From Litomosoides sigmodontis (lineage: Eukaryota; Nematoda; Chromadorea; Rhabditida; Onchocercidae), in the NCBI GenBank assembly GCA_963070105.1, contig OY718808.1:9913898-9977897 (forward strand): 64,000 nt of DNA, read 5' to 3'. The notes beneath the pieces were generated by a model that worked only from the letters and a program-made list of their open reading frames with translations, ran no database searches and was not told the origin of the DNA. A program made the position numbers and the translations under genes. This document shows, piece by piece, positions 22,646 to 34,600 of this stretch (positions are counted from its first letter, which is position 1; each line of letters opens with the position of its first letter).

Positions 22646-23067
22646 ACCTACACCGTCCCGGCGGTGGTTGTATAGACGCGTCCGCACCGATTGTTCAGTG
22701 GTTCAGTGAGCTGGAGAGACGAGCAGAGAAAAGTACTTTCAACAGCGCGCGATACGGCTCCATGTCTTCAGAGCTGAAAGGCAGGAAGTTGTGAGAGTGA
22801 ATTAAGCAGAACGACAACGACAGTTACGGTTCACTCTGTTCCATAATTCGCGGAGCCTTTTCCGAGGAAGTTCAGCACTTCTCTCACTCTCTCTGTAACG
22901 TGTTGCTATTCGGTGTGCTCAACTTGCCCATGTGATGTGAATACTCATGAGAGAAAGAAAGAAAGAAAGAGAGTGCTGCGTCCGTACAACTGCTGAAATG
23001 GAGCTGTAAAACCCGTCGGAAGTTGGTTGCAGCAGATAGTAGTAGAGAGCAGCGAGGAGTGTGCGAC
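22646..23067. promoter_or_regulatory. Shared 422-bp divergent promoter region, unit B
   Basis: Intergenic region between U5 (minus) and U2 (plus), same length as in units A and C. Contains the (GAAA)n tract near 22950-22970. Confidence 0.7.
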
Positions 23068-23262
23068 ATCGCTTCTCGGCCTATTGGCTAAGATCAAAGT
23101 GTAGTATCTGTTCTTATCAGCTTAATCTCTGATATGTGATCAATCGATCACTTCGAGATTATTCTATTTTTGGGACTCTGGAGGGTTTGTAGGGGCTTGC
23201 TCCTCGCCTACCGCGGGTCGACCCGGTATTGCACCTACCTCCGGGAACGGCCCATTCATCCC
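23068..23262 (+). ncRNA. U2 snRNA, copy B
   Basis: Same 195-nt U2 as copy A: starts ATCGCTTCTCGGCC, branch-site region GTGTAGTATCTG, hairpin GTGATC-AATC-GATCAC, Sm site ATTTTTGG at about 23166-23173, and GGGGCTTGCTCC hairpin. Identical to copy C as far as I can read. Transcribed rightward, opposite to copies A and C. Confidence 0.95.
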
Positions 23263-23339
23263 CAGGGATGAAGAAATCACCTGTCATCAACTCAGGGTGG
23301 AGGCGAGGCGGAGGAACCGTACGCTGCTGCCACTGCTCA

Positions 23340-24467
23340 ATCAGTGCGTATGTGTCTTCCGGAAAGGAAGAGGTGGATGAGAATTACGCTTGAGTGAAAG
23401 CAAAAATAGCAGGGGGTTTACCGTGGGGTTACCGACAAATGTTGCAAAATACGCGATTAATTGACGTTGCCTTTAAATACTGATAGCTCTCCAACTCTTC
23501 AGATTAAGCTTTCATTCTTTAGTTTCAGACACTAGATTCTGAAACGAGAAACTATTTTGGCTTTTAAATTTGTATTAAATTAGAATATTGCACCAAGCGA
23601 CCATTCTATTCAGCTTGTATGAAATTTCGAATTGTTGGTAATGCGTTTTTCCGAAAACTCTCATTTTCGTGTTCATATACAAAGCTAAACGAATGATGGG
23701 AAGGGAAGTGATTAGAGAAGAAGGAAGAGGGAGGGGAAAGTAATGGAGTTTTTTAATGCTAAGAATCCGTTTTCTATGCTTTGTTTGAATCTTCCACCGG
23801 AACTAATATTTATTTTATTTAAAATTTGTATTAAAGTGAAGATTTGGAAACGCTTTTTCAAAATGTCTCTGTTTTTCCTTTTTTTCTTTCCTTCCTATAC
23901 CTATAGCAAGTAGATTGCTTCAAATACAAGTGACATGGGTGGAATGTATATTTAGCAGAAATTTCACCGCTCGTTATTTCTAAATTTTGAAATATTTGAA
24001 AATTCGCCATTTCAAGAAGAGTAATGTAAGTTAATACTGTCGAAATATATAAAGGGAGTGATGAGAAAAGGAAAAATTGAGTAAATTAAGAGGGAAGGTT
24101 TCCAGGGAGTGAAACATTCCGATTTCAATTGGCTCGACCACTTAATTCCACACGTGCTGTATAATGAAAAGTATTTACTGGCAGGTAGCGCGAAATTAAT
24201 GAAACAGAAATAGAACTGAAGGACGCAACGCATTCTGCCTCTGCCGCTCCCTTTGTTTTTGTTCGTGCGCCATCACTTATTTCGCGAGTGCTGTAGCTTA
24301 TTTTTCCTTCGCTGTCCAGTGAGTAAGTGGACGAATAAAAAATTATCAAATCAAATGAATGGAATGCTTCATTCAAGTATGCATGCATCTGGTAGGACGC
24401 CGGGCGTACCGGTGCCGAGTGAATGCGACCAATTAGCAAGTGTCGTGAATGTTGAAGAAACATCGAC
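23340..24467. other. Unique spacer between units B and C
   Basis: About 1.1 kb between the inverted B and C arms. AT-rich, with purine-rich (GGGAAGG)n-like sequence near 23.70-23.74 kb. Open frames at 24012-24463 have no splice or start support. Confidence 0.5.
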
Positions 24468-24544
24468 TGAGCAGTGGCAGCGGCGTACGGTTCCTCCGCC
24501 TCGCCTCGGCCCTGAGTTGATGACAGGTGATTTCTTCATCCCTG

Positions 24545-24739
24545 GGGATGAATGGGCCGTTCCCGGAGGTAGGTGCAATACCGGGTCGACCCGCGGTAGG
24601 CGAGGAGCAAGCCCCTACAAACCCTCCAGAGTCCCAAAAATAGAATAATCTCGAAGTGATCGATTGATCACATATCAGAGATTAAGCTGATAAGAACAGA
24701 TACTACACTTTGATCTTAGCCAATAGGCCGAGAAGCGAT
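24545..24739 (-). ncRNA. U2 snRNA, copy C
   Basis: Minus-strand U2 starting at 24739, with all elements of copy B including loop AATC in the GTGATC hairpin and Sm site ATTTTTGG. No base differences from copy B noticed. Confidence 0.95.
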
Positions 24740-25161
24740 GTCGCACACTCCTCGCTGCTCTCTACTACTATCTGCTGCAACCAACTTCCGACGGGTTTTA
24801 CAGCTCCATTTCAGCAGTTGTACGGACGCAGCACTCTCTTTCTTTCTTTCTTTCTCTCATGAGTATTCACATCACATGGGCAAGTTGAGCACACCGAATA
24901 GCAACACGTTACAGAGAGAGTGAGAGAAGTGCTGAACTTCCTCGGAAAAGGCTCCGCGAATTATGGAACAGAGTGAACCGTAACTGTCGTTGTCGTTCTG
25001 CTTAATTCACTCTCACAACTTCCTGCCTTTCAGCTCTGAAGACATGGAGCCGTATCGCGCGCTGTTGAAAGTACTTTTCTCTGCTCGTCTCTCCAGCTCA
25101 CTGAACCACTGAACAATCAGTGCGGACGCGTCTATACAACCACCGCCGGGACGGTGTAGGT
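24740..25161. promoter_or_regulatory. Shared 422-bp divergent promoter region, unit C
   Basis: Same length and near-identical sequence to the intergenic regions of units A and B, lying between U2 (minus) and U5 (plus). Confidence 0.7.
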
Positions 25162-25275
25162 AGTCTTGCTCTCCTGCATTTGACCGAGAAAATCTTTCGC
25201 CTTTTACTAAAGATTTCCGTGCAGGAGAGTACTCATGATTGTTAGAGCATTTTTTGGAAGCCCTTTACTGGGCTA
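25162..25275 (+). ncRNA. U5 snRNA, copy C
   Basis: 114-nt U5 matching copy A at all positions I compared: loop I CGCCTTTTAC, outer stem CTCTCCTGCA/TGCAGGAGAG, Sm site ATTTTTTGG, terminal hairpin AGCCC-tttact-GGGCT. Confidence 0.93.
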
Positions 25276-25439
25276 TTTTCGTTCACGTAAATCTCGTAAC
25301 ACTGGCTGGCTGGTGTGTTCCGAGCTTTATCTCTCGAATTTACTGGCAGTCGGGTCACGTAATTCGCTTTGTAGATGTGTCAGTTGGAAGTAGATTGCTT
25401 GGTATTGCTTGCTTTGCTGTTATGCTATTTTACTTCCCG

Positions 25440-28400
25440 CAATGTCGTAAAATTTTCGCGTTTCGTGCAAGAAAACAAACAGTCGGTCTAGTTAATTAGT
25501 AACTATATTTCTTTTGTTTTAGTCAGTTAAAAATTTTTAATTTGCGATCAGAATATTGGCTTCAGGATAAAGAAACTGTACCGATATGTATTTTCTACTC
25601 CGACAAAGGAAGAGCCATGTGGCATTATGGACCTTTGCCGCTCTTTCGCCTGTAGCGCCATCTTTTGAATTTTGTGATATTATTAAGCAGTGAATTGTAA
25701 TGAAATGCTTACAAGCAAAATGTTCATGTAAATGCTTCGAAGTGATATTATATTTGTCGTAAATGTTTGTTTTATTTCGGAATAGTCACTCGTGCGCGGT
25801 CGACCTGTTTGCTGAAGGTCGGTTTTCTGTGGGGGCATGTCTGGACGTGCTGTTAGAAAACCCGAAACAAATTATTGAGTTCCATAAAATAATTATCACT
25901 TAAATTAACAAAGGAATTAATTGCACTTACGCAATCTTTGCCATAATCAATCCCACCACATCACAAAGCAATTAACCGTTTCGTTAAGTCCCATTCTCTG
26001 CTACGTGCATGATTTTTTCCACCGAAAAACTTGGCCTTTGCTGATATGATCTTTTACTATTGAGAATAACGGTGACAAAATGCAGAAGTGGAAGTGTGAG
26101 AGTGAAATTGAAAGCTTGTTCGTGCCGGAATATATTCCCTCAGATCAGATGGTCATCCTTGACCACATATTGTTTGCATACTACCTACTCCTCTCAGGAA
26201 ACAATAATAGGTGGCCAAGTGGGCATCAATAGTTAAAGTGATTTCGAAACTCATTTTAAAAAAAATTATAAATCAGACTTTGCAAAGTTCCAGTGAAATT
26301 TAAGTGATAAAATAGTAATTGCCCACACAGTTATGATCTCAAATAAATCTGTCGGGTTTTTCGCGAGCGGTGCTGTAAATCCACATATCATTTGACTGAC
26401 TTTAAATTTCTGTGTAAAATTCTGATTGCATGTGCTCAGTGAGCACTGTTTGCAGCAGTTCTTCGTCTTGCTGACAAGAGACCAATGGATGAGGAACTAG
26501 CAGTAGTTTCAGGTCACTGGATATAAATCGGTGGCGGCATTCTTTAGAATTGTACGGGAAAATACATGAAGCATATCCCACTATTTGAGTAAGAAAAGCG
26601 ACAGCAAGAATATAAAAGCACGTTGACTCTCTATCCCAACGGTCACGCCGTACGCTTCAGAAATCTTCCGTGTGGGAATCCGGTAGGATATATCACTCAC
26701 TGACTTCGGAATGTTGACTCCTTGCTTGAAATTTGAAGGGAAATTCATGGCGTGCTAAACATTCAGTTTCAGTATAAACTTCTATTGTTCGTACACTGTC
26801 CGGGAAGTATTCAGAATGACACCTGTTTATAACTCATCTAATTACTGATTACTGGATTACATGCGTTTCGTTAGCTTTATCGAATTAACCATGAGCTTTC
26901 TAAAAATGTTAACGTTAAGGAAATTTACTGTAATTGAAACGATGAGGTTGCTTTAAAAGAATGGACCGCTTTTTTAACTTGTGTTTCATTTCCATTTATC
27001 TTGCAATTTTTCAAAATCCTTCAAAGCTGCTTCCGGCATAGACGATTTGACTATAAAGTTTGCCAACAAAACTTCCTCGACAGCTATCAGCGAACTTTCA
27101 AAGCGGTGGGCATAATGTCTCATACAAAACACTGCTAGGAGGTTGTTCGATCACCCACACTCGCATGGGAGGCTTTTCATATTCATCAGATGATTCTGGG
27201 AGATTTTGGAGTGCCCAGGTGGATCAGTCTGTGCCACAAGCAGAGGAGCTGGAAATGCTTTGGAGAAAATGAAAATAAAATTAGGAAACTTCGTTTTCGA
27301 GTGCTTTCGCACGAAATATTTTAGTATGAATATTGCACCTTTGATTTGATTTAACTGCTCGGATTCACTTTCATCACTTTCCAGTCACTCTGGATGCAAC
27401 CTTGCAGTTGTGGTTAAATTCGGTCGATTTTAGCTTGCATCAGCCATTCATTCCATCAGTGGAGATAAATACGGTGTTGAACAAAACATTGCTTTGATGG
27501 TCACATCAACTTAAAAAATTAAATTCTCTTCACAAACGCAAATGCACGTTAGGAGATTGCAGAATATTTTCACGGAGGACAGCGAGGTGCATTGCTTTCT
27601 ATCCTTTCTTTGCATTTTAGGAATTTAGCGCAAGTGGGACCATTGCACATCAGTTTGTAAGAGTGGATTACGGCAGTTGTGATAGAAGTTTCGGCCCCAA
27701 CCACCATCGTAAGCAAACTGACAGAAAAGTATAGGAATTGCAGAGAGTGTTGTTTTACGTAGTGTTTTACGTTTGAATACGAACTTGAGCGATTCATCGA
27801 CGAGAATTCCATTTCAAATCAAACTTCCTTCAATAGAAAGACTTTCCAATTTTGAAGAATTAATACGGTTTGTTCGAAGGAAAGAAAAGCATGGAGAAGT
27901 TAGTTAATTAGCTGCTCATACTTTTTTTAATTTGGGGTTATCTTGCTTTGAGCAGAATACTTGGTAAGTTGCGTTGCAGAAGTATTGTTTCCTTTTTCAA
28001 TGCATTTTTTGTGAAATTGATGATATGCGCAAAATCTTTAAAAGAATTTTCAGCTTTGAAAAAGTTTTTTCAATTTTAATTCTTTATTTTATTGATTTTT
28101 AAAATGGGTTATTTTATTTGTCAAATTCTATTGAATAAATCATGGTATGAAGAAAATAATGAAAATTATTAAAAACAAATTATTGATTTACTTCGCAACT
28201 TCAATCGTCGCAAACAAACCTTTCTTACCGATTATCAATTTTTGAAAAGAAAATTGCATATTTTATTATCTAATAATTATTGCATGTTTACGGCAATTTG
28301 ATGACAAGTGTTTCAATTCGGTAAATGATAAATTGCACGAATGACATAGTTTAAAGTTGGCATTTAATAAAATTTGCGAATAGTACTCGCCATCTGTTCC

Positions 28401-29672
28401 ATTCTAAATTTTTCATTAAATCATCTAATCCTTGAAATTTTTTCCTGACGTAATCGTAAATTTATTGGCTAAACGAAGCACTTTATGCATGCAACTTATT
28501 ACGCATTGTGAAAAGGAAAAAAATCATAAGAAATGGGATTTTTTCGATCATTGCTAGAACCCTCCCTCATTATCTTTCTTTCCTTCCACAAACTTTCCCT
28601 TCGATTTTTCCATAAACTTTTCTTTCAGTAAGGATATTAATTCCGGCCAATGCCCGTTTCTCCCTTCATTAATAATCAAGCCATATAAAACTTTTTAAGG
28701 CCTTCATGGAGAGATGGTAGATAGTTAAGGTATTTTATTCGAATTTTTGTGATCTTTTAAAATAGGGATCAGATAGGCAGACTTGTTTACACCATATCTC
28801 ATTCATCACTGTGAATTATTAATTTGCTTCTAACTCATTTAATTTTAATGAAAACTACTCGATTTTGTTAAATGTTTACGATGTTGGGAATTTAAAATTT
28901 ATTTCATTTTTTCCAAATTTACGGATCTCAAAAAAGGAAAATTGACCTGATTTAAAACAAATTTCCATCAAGTTACTCTTTACACCTTCAGGATCGTGGT
29001 AAAAATAGCCTTTCATGCACAATGATAACAACATCGTTTGGTTAGCTTTCTTCCCCTCTTTCCTTCGCTGTTTTGTTATGTAATATTAGGAGAAATGAGT
29101 CAGTGCTTTTTACTTTTCAATTTTATATCCTTCCTGAATATGCTCGTAGAAATCTAAATATAAAAATTATTTGAGAAAATGTGCAAAATTGAACTAATCC
29201 ATTTACCTACTATGCAATCAAATTTGCGTTTCGATTTGAAAAACATAAATTTTTCATCGTAAGATAAGCATGGAAGTCCAAACAATAACTTTCCGAATTT
29301 TAACAGGTTCGTTAATTCCTTTTTAACAGTTCATTCCTCTCAGCAAAAAGATACCTAATAAAGTAGAATCAAAAATCATTTTATAGTTCCGTTTTTCCAA
29401 CATCGTTTCTTTAGAACAAAACTTGCAAGCTGTTGCTAGTTAGGCTTATCCTTTTTTTATCAGATTTCTTGCTTTCGTCACATCACTGAGTCTGATTTCA
29501 ACTGAATCAGATCACCTTATGCTAAATGTGTGATTGTTTTCCATACTCAGATGCTTTTGCAATAAAAACTCGCCGTCGTTTTCTGAAGATCGATTTGAAT
29601 TTGTTTGAAAATAACATCACAAAAATTTTGAAATTTTGTGACCTATTAGCGTTTTAGTTGTGAGATCAAATA
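25440..29672. other. Gene-poor intergenic region
   Basis: About 4.2 kb with no exon chain I can support. One plus-strand open frame (27060-27272) is serine- and glycine-rich and less AT-rich than its surroundings, but lacks an ATG and clear splice signals. The rest, especially 27.9-29.6 kb, is strongly AT-rich. Confidence 0.5.
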
Positions 29673-30431
29673 ATGCAGCCACATCTCTTGTTGATGTTAA
29701 TTACAGTCCTGATCACCAACCTATTAGCTTTTACAGGTAAGAGCTTTTCCTTTCATGTGTAATTGAAGGTTACACTTAGCAAACAAAAATGTGTAATATT
29801 TAAAAAAGTACGATAAACGGAATAGCAGAATTTTGGCCAAAAATTTCAAAAGTACTTTGGAAGATATCGAATAAACAAAATGGGTATGGCAAAATTAATA
29901 CGCAAATTAACCTTAGCGATAACGCCACATTAACTTATCATACTTGATAGTCAAATTTAAAAACTTTTCTAAAATGGATTATATCTTTAGAATTAGGATT
30001 CGATGCGGCAACAAACGATTGTTCCGTAGAACAAAATGGGAAAACAGTTTGCCAGTGCTGCAAAATAGCGTGTTGGTATGATACTGCAAATGTCAGTTTT
30101 ATCACTCGCGTAAAATATCAGCAATAATCAGTTTTCGTATTAATAAATTAGATATAAGTGGTAGCAGTTGTATGGCATCTAAATGATGTCATATGCTTTG
30201 GTATAAGTAGATGCTCTCTTAGGACCCGAAAAAATAAATTATTTAAAAGCAAAGAAAAAAAATTCCACCGGAATTATTTAGGCGGCGACAAATAGTCTCG
30301 GGCACATACCCGGCAAAAACGGTGAACGGGAAGCATTGGATACACTACAATTGATCCGCTTGTGCGTGCTTTTGAGATGTCGCAGTATATGTCCGGAAAT
30401 TCCTCGAGGCTTACTCAACCTCACAGTGTAA
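29673..30431 (+). CDS. Small secreted cysteine-rich protein, unknown family
   Basis: Three exons join in frame: 29673-29736, 29991-30109 and 30282-30431 (333 nt, 110 residues plus stop), with phases 1 then 0. The N-terminus MQPHLLLMLITVLITNLLAF is a clear signal peptide. The mature part carries eight cysteines: one in ATNDCS, one in KTVC, two in QCCK, one in IACW, then LC, RC and IC near the C-terminus. The even number suggests four disulfides. The donor of exon 2 (CGC|GTAAAA) is weak; another at AAT|GTCAGT also keeps frame, and retention of this intron would end the protein at KYQQ. A poly(A)-like AATAAA lies near 30515. I do not recognise the cysteine spacing as a known domain; extracellular role is inferred. 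Confidence 0.55.
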
Positions 30432-31587
30432 CAACACTCATGCCGCTTTGTTGCTTACTGAAAGCATCAGTGACCTGCAAATTACATTTCCTTAATTAAT
30501 CCGTCACCATTCCTGAAATAAATTGATTAAAAAATGTGCAATATTACACACTTATTTTTTTAATTTACATAATGAACATCTAATTTGACGCGTAAAGTGA
30601 CGTCAAATTAAAAAAAAAAAAGAGCAATGAACACAGCGAAAGGACTTCATTTATTGGGCGTTCAAATTCCATGTCTACATGATTTATAAAAGGAAGCATT
30701 GAAATAGGGGACATTAGACAACCGCATTCTCGGTTCTCGAACCGGAAAACCGGTGCTAGGCCTTCTTGTGAAGCTCCAAAATAATGCTTTACTTTGTTTC
30801 TGATTTACAAAAGATTAACGCCATTATTCGATCTTTTCCCTTGCAAAACATGCATTCATCATGGTTTGTTTTAATTTATGAAGTTTATGCTATTCACCTC
30901 CTGCGGTACGCATGTCCAATTCAAGTGGACACAGCTCTTTCTTTTGTAGAATGTCTTGAATTAATTCGATTGGTGGTATAATGCTGTCTGTCTTATCTAA
31001 TAAGTTTATTTAGGAGGTTAAAAGAAAGGGAAAATTCAACTCAAATTTTGAATACAATATGAGAGGATTGTGGAGTTGAAAATGAAAATATTCACTTCGG
31101 TCACTGAACAGAATGAATGGTGCGAGAAGTACCAAAGCAAAAATACAAAAATACTTCATGCTCACATTGTATGTGAATAATTTACGTGAATGATTACGTA
31201 TGTAAATGTAAGTGTATGTGTGCGTATGCACGTATGTAAATGATTTACAGAAGTGGAAAAGTGCGACAAACAGCAATGACACTAAAAAGCTGTGATATCT
31301 TTTCCATCGAATAGTAAGAATAACGCGTCGCGCTGACTGTAACAACTAATGGAATTAGATAAAACACGTCGAGCATCAAACAACCTGGAACTAATCAACC
31401 TATCATTGTCACTCCTCTTACGATAGAGAGAACGAGCATTTTATAGCTTAAGCCAAATTCTCCCTTCCCTTAACTTAACTGTCAATCAGTCTCTCCTCAG
31501 TCGCATTCTCACGTCTCAATAAAGAAGTGCTCACCGTCCAAAACGCGTGCCGCACGCACACCCTTCACTCCACTGCGCCTAGGAATA
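30432..31587. other. Intergenic region
   Basis: No supported gene. The first part contains the likely poly(A) signal of the preceding gene. The last 150 bp before the tRNA is less AT-rich. Confidence 0.5.
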
Positions 31588-31659
31588 TGCCCAAGACAGG
31601 AATCGAACCTGTGTCGCCACGGCCACAACGTGGAGTACTAACCACTATACTACTTGGGC
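31588..31659 (-). tRNA. tRNA-His (anticodon GTG)
   Basis: Minus-strand cloverleaf: acceptor GCCCAAG/CTTGGGC, D arm GTATAGTGGTTAGTAC, anticodon stem CCACG/CGTGG around TTGTGGC (GTG), T arm ACAGG-TTCGATT-CCTGT, discriminator A. Closely resembles metazoan tRNA-His. No intron. The first T4 run on the transcribed strand is about 45 bp downstream, so the terminator is not immediately adjacent. Confidence 0.96.
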
Positions 31660-34600
31660 CACCGAAGACCGTCTGAACACTTACTAATGTTGGGAGAATC
31701 GCTTGTGGGAGGTAGAAACAACGATGCGATGAGAGAATTTATTGCGTGATGTCTTCCCGTGGCGAATGGGAGGTTATCGTGCAACTTGAAGTTTAAATTT
31801 TGCTGCTAAGGAAGAGTGAAGCCCTTGCTTTTCTAGAAGCAATTAATTTAGCGATAATAAACCCCCAAAGTTCAATGCTTTCAATAGCCGCCTTTTCTGT
31901 ATTTTCATTCTGCCCCACATAGGCACTTTTAAACAAATTTCTTTTTAAAACTCCCATTCAACCCATATAGTTTTATTGTACAAGAAATGAGCGCAAAATT
32001 GCGAATCAATTGAGATTTTAGTATCATTAGGATTTCGAAGTCTACCTATCCTTAATGGCTTAAATCAATTTTTCTTGTAATAACATAATAATTAGAAAGT
32101 CCGTTCCGAACATCCTAAAGCTTTTTAAAATCCTCCTGCCCTCATGCTTACTTCCATTAATAAGTTTCTGAAATCACTGGCAAAATTTTCATTTCACTTA
32201 CTGGCTGGCTTAATCGATCACTGAAGCAATGCTCGTTCACACCTCTCTGACTGTATTTGTTCCTCCCTAACCTACTTCACCTCTGTTTTACTGCCATTTA
32301 TCCTTGCTTTATTCTTCCACTGCAAGAAATCTCTTTGATTTTACCGTGCCACTTTCGTTTGTGTTTGTTCTATTTCGTTTAAAAAAATTGGTAGCATATC
32401 GTTGAGGTTTTGTGAGAGCAAATTTCAATGAACTCGTAATTTTTTCCTTGCATTCCGCAGTGCATGGAAAATAGCAATTTCAACAATTTTTCACTGTGAC
32501 CAAAATTAAACAAATTTTCTGGAGTGATCGGTAAACAGAAATATGTTCAAATCGAGCTAATTTTGGAATTAAAAACTACTGTCATTAAATTTCTTCATAA
32601 TTTTCTGCATTTTCCCTCAATCTGCCTATTCCAAACAAGAAAGTATAAAAACTGGAAGGAAAATGTAGGAAATTATTTTGAAAAAAGCTGTTCGTTCAAA
32701 TAAAGTTTCATAAATTTCTGTCGAACAAAAAAAGTAAATTTCGTTAAGAATATGGAAAAATAGATTTGGACAGATTGCTTGCGGCACATTTAAAGAATAT
32801 CTAATTTTGTGTTTAATTTTTCCCCAACTTAATTCAACAATTGTTCAAACCCATTCATCTTAAACTAATATCCCTTTTTTAATTCGTTTTTTTTACGATA
32901 AGTCTTATTTGATCCCACGAAGTTCAGATCCTAATTATTTCGAGTTTCCCAGTCGCTTTTGAAGAAACAAATTATCGGTGACATAGGTATAGTAATCAGT
33001 TAATGAGATCAGCTTCTGTTTTCCCGCACCTTTAATTTATTACAGCAACAAATTTCTTATTATAATGAATGCGCTTGCTTACTTATTATCCAACAGTGTG
33101 GCCCGTTTTAATCAGACTTTGGGTAATTTGTAAAATCGTCCCAAATTTTCGATTATTCTGGTCAGGCTTTTGTAGCATTGAAAGATTAATTATTAAATCA
33201 CAGATGAATCTAAATCACGTTTAAAATAACGAAATATGACGCTTGGCAATATGAAAAAATTGAGCTAGATAACTCGAGAGCGGGAAACTTCGTTCTCTCT
33301 CATTCTTTTTTGAGGTTTTCACTGGTTTTTTCCCAAAATGTTACGGTCTACTCAAATTAATGATTTCCGGAACTTCTAATTAATGATAGGCATCAAACGA
33401 ACCGCAAATTTCACTCCTTCTGAAATTTGCTTAGCAATTAGGAGGAAATTAACAGAACAATAAGACTCACGGTAAATCCGGATTCCTTATACAAATGCAC
33501 ATCCACACACAAATTTCGGTCAAATTTCAAAAAATGCAAAAGGCTATTGTTTTACACCAATAAGTGCAGTTGCGTAATTTTGATTTTATAAAATATTTTT
33601 AAGTAAAATTAATTGGAAATTACCGAAAAATTTTTAAAAACTGGATGAATTAACCTTTGATTTGAATCGAATTAGTGGAGACGAACATTACCATATCACG
33701 TAATGTCTTAAGTATTTTTTCCAAATTTCTACGTTTTCCAATTAATTCAAAATTTATGAAACAAAACGATGCTATTTGAAAAGTAAATAATAGAAAGCAA
33801 TTGGGAATAGTTGAAAATAAAGAGAGAGAGAGAGAGAATGAAAGTAAGGAAAATTGTTGGGATAATCTGACAAATTCATCGTGCGGAGTTAGAACCTTAA
33901 GCAGCTAAATGTGAAACGCACAGGTCATAGGGCAACTAACTGACTTGTGTTTAGAGCGGTGCTCTCAGAATGCTTCAGTAAACACTACGATCACGTAACT
34001 CCGTCCTTTTTCTCTCTTTCTTAACTAATTATTTAAAATTATTGCTTGTTGTGGGAGATATCTGCAAAAATGTTTCCCAGCGTCGATTGTCTCATATTCC
34101 CACTTGACTGCTCTCAATTCACGTCGTTCATGACATTTGGTTGTTTGACTTGGTAGACGCTGATTTAAATAGGCACGGATATGGAAATTTAAACGTTGCA
34201 TGTGATCAAAACGCTTTCATTGCAATTTCAAACTTCACGGGACTCCTGGCAGGAACGGAACGGAGGAGAGAATGGTAGGAAGGATTCCGACCCCTAAGAA
34301 ACTTGATTTGACCCCTACCGCACTCCTTTCGCCATCTTGTTTGTCCCAGCGGTGGCTCATTGTCCGTTTCATCGCATCAACACATAGCACTCGCTCACTC
34401 CCCAGACAACGAGAGAGAGAGCGAGAGAGTGCAAGTGCAAAAGGGTGACGAGAGAGGAGGAGGTACAGCTGAAGCACACAACTGTGTCCTCCCTCCCCTG
34501 AACATTGTGCCGCTTCCTGTCGCTCTCTGCTCGCCTCGCGTTCATCCACTATTGAAGAGATTTCCGCGGAGGAGTGAATGAGTGACGCAGCGCACCCGGC

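Larger units (their letters stand above)
22369..23339. repeat. U2/U5 unit B (about 971 bp)
   Basis: Second unit, inverted relative to A and C. Homology with C runs from GGGAAGTAAAATAGC at 22369 to CCACTGCTCA at 23339 with only scattered differences. Confidence 0.9.
24468..25439. repeat. U2/U5 unit C (about 972 bp)
   Basis: Third unit, same orientation as A and inverted relative to B. Homologous to B over its whole length, including about 75 bp beyond the U2 3' end and about 165 bp beyond the U5 3' end. Confidence 0.9.

Noticed and set aside
24253..24648. 131-codon open frame and neighbours overlapping U2 copy C
   Set aside because: Reads through the U2 snRNA gene and its 3' flank; explained by the RNA gene.
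21591..24923. Three copies of an identical 61-codon open frame (21591-21776, 22884-23069, 24738-24923)
   Set aside because: They are identical because they lie in the triplicated U2/U5 promoter region, antisense to the U2 upstream sequence; no splice or codon evidence.
27060..27272. Plus-strand 70-codon serine/glycine-rich open frame
   Set aside because: Starts at a non-ATG codon shortly after a stop, lacks splice sites and has no recognisable domain.
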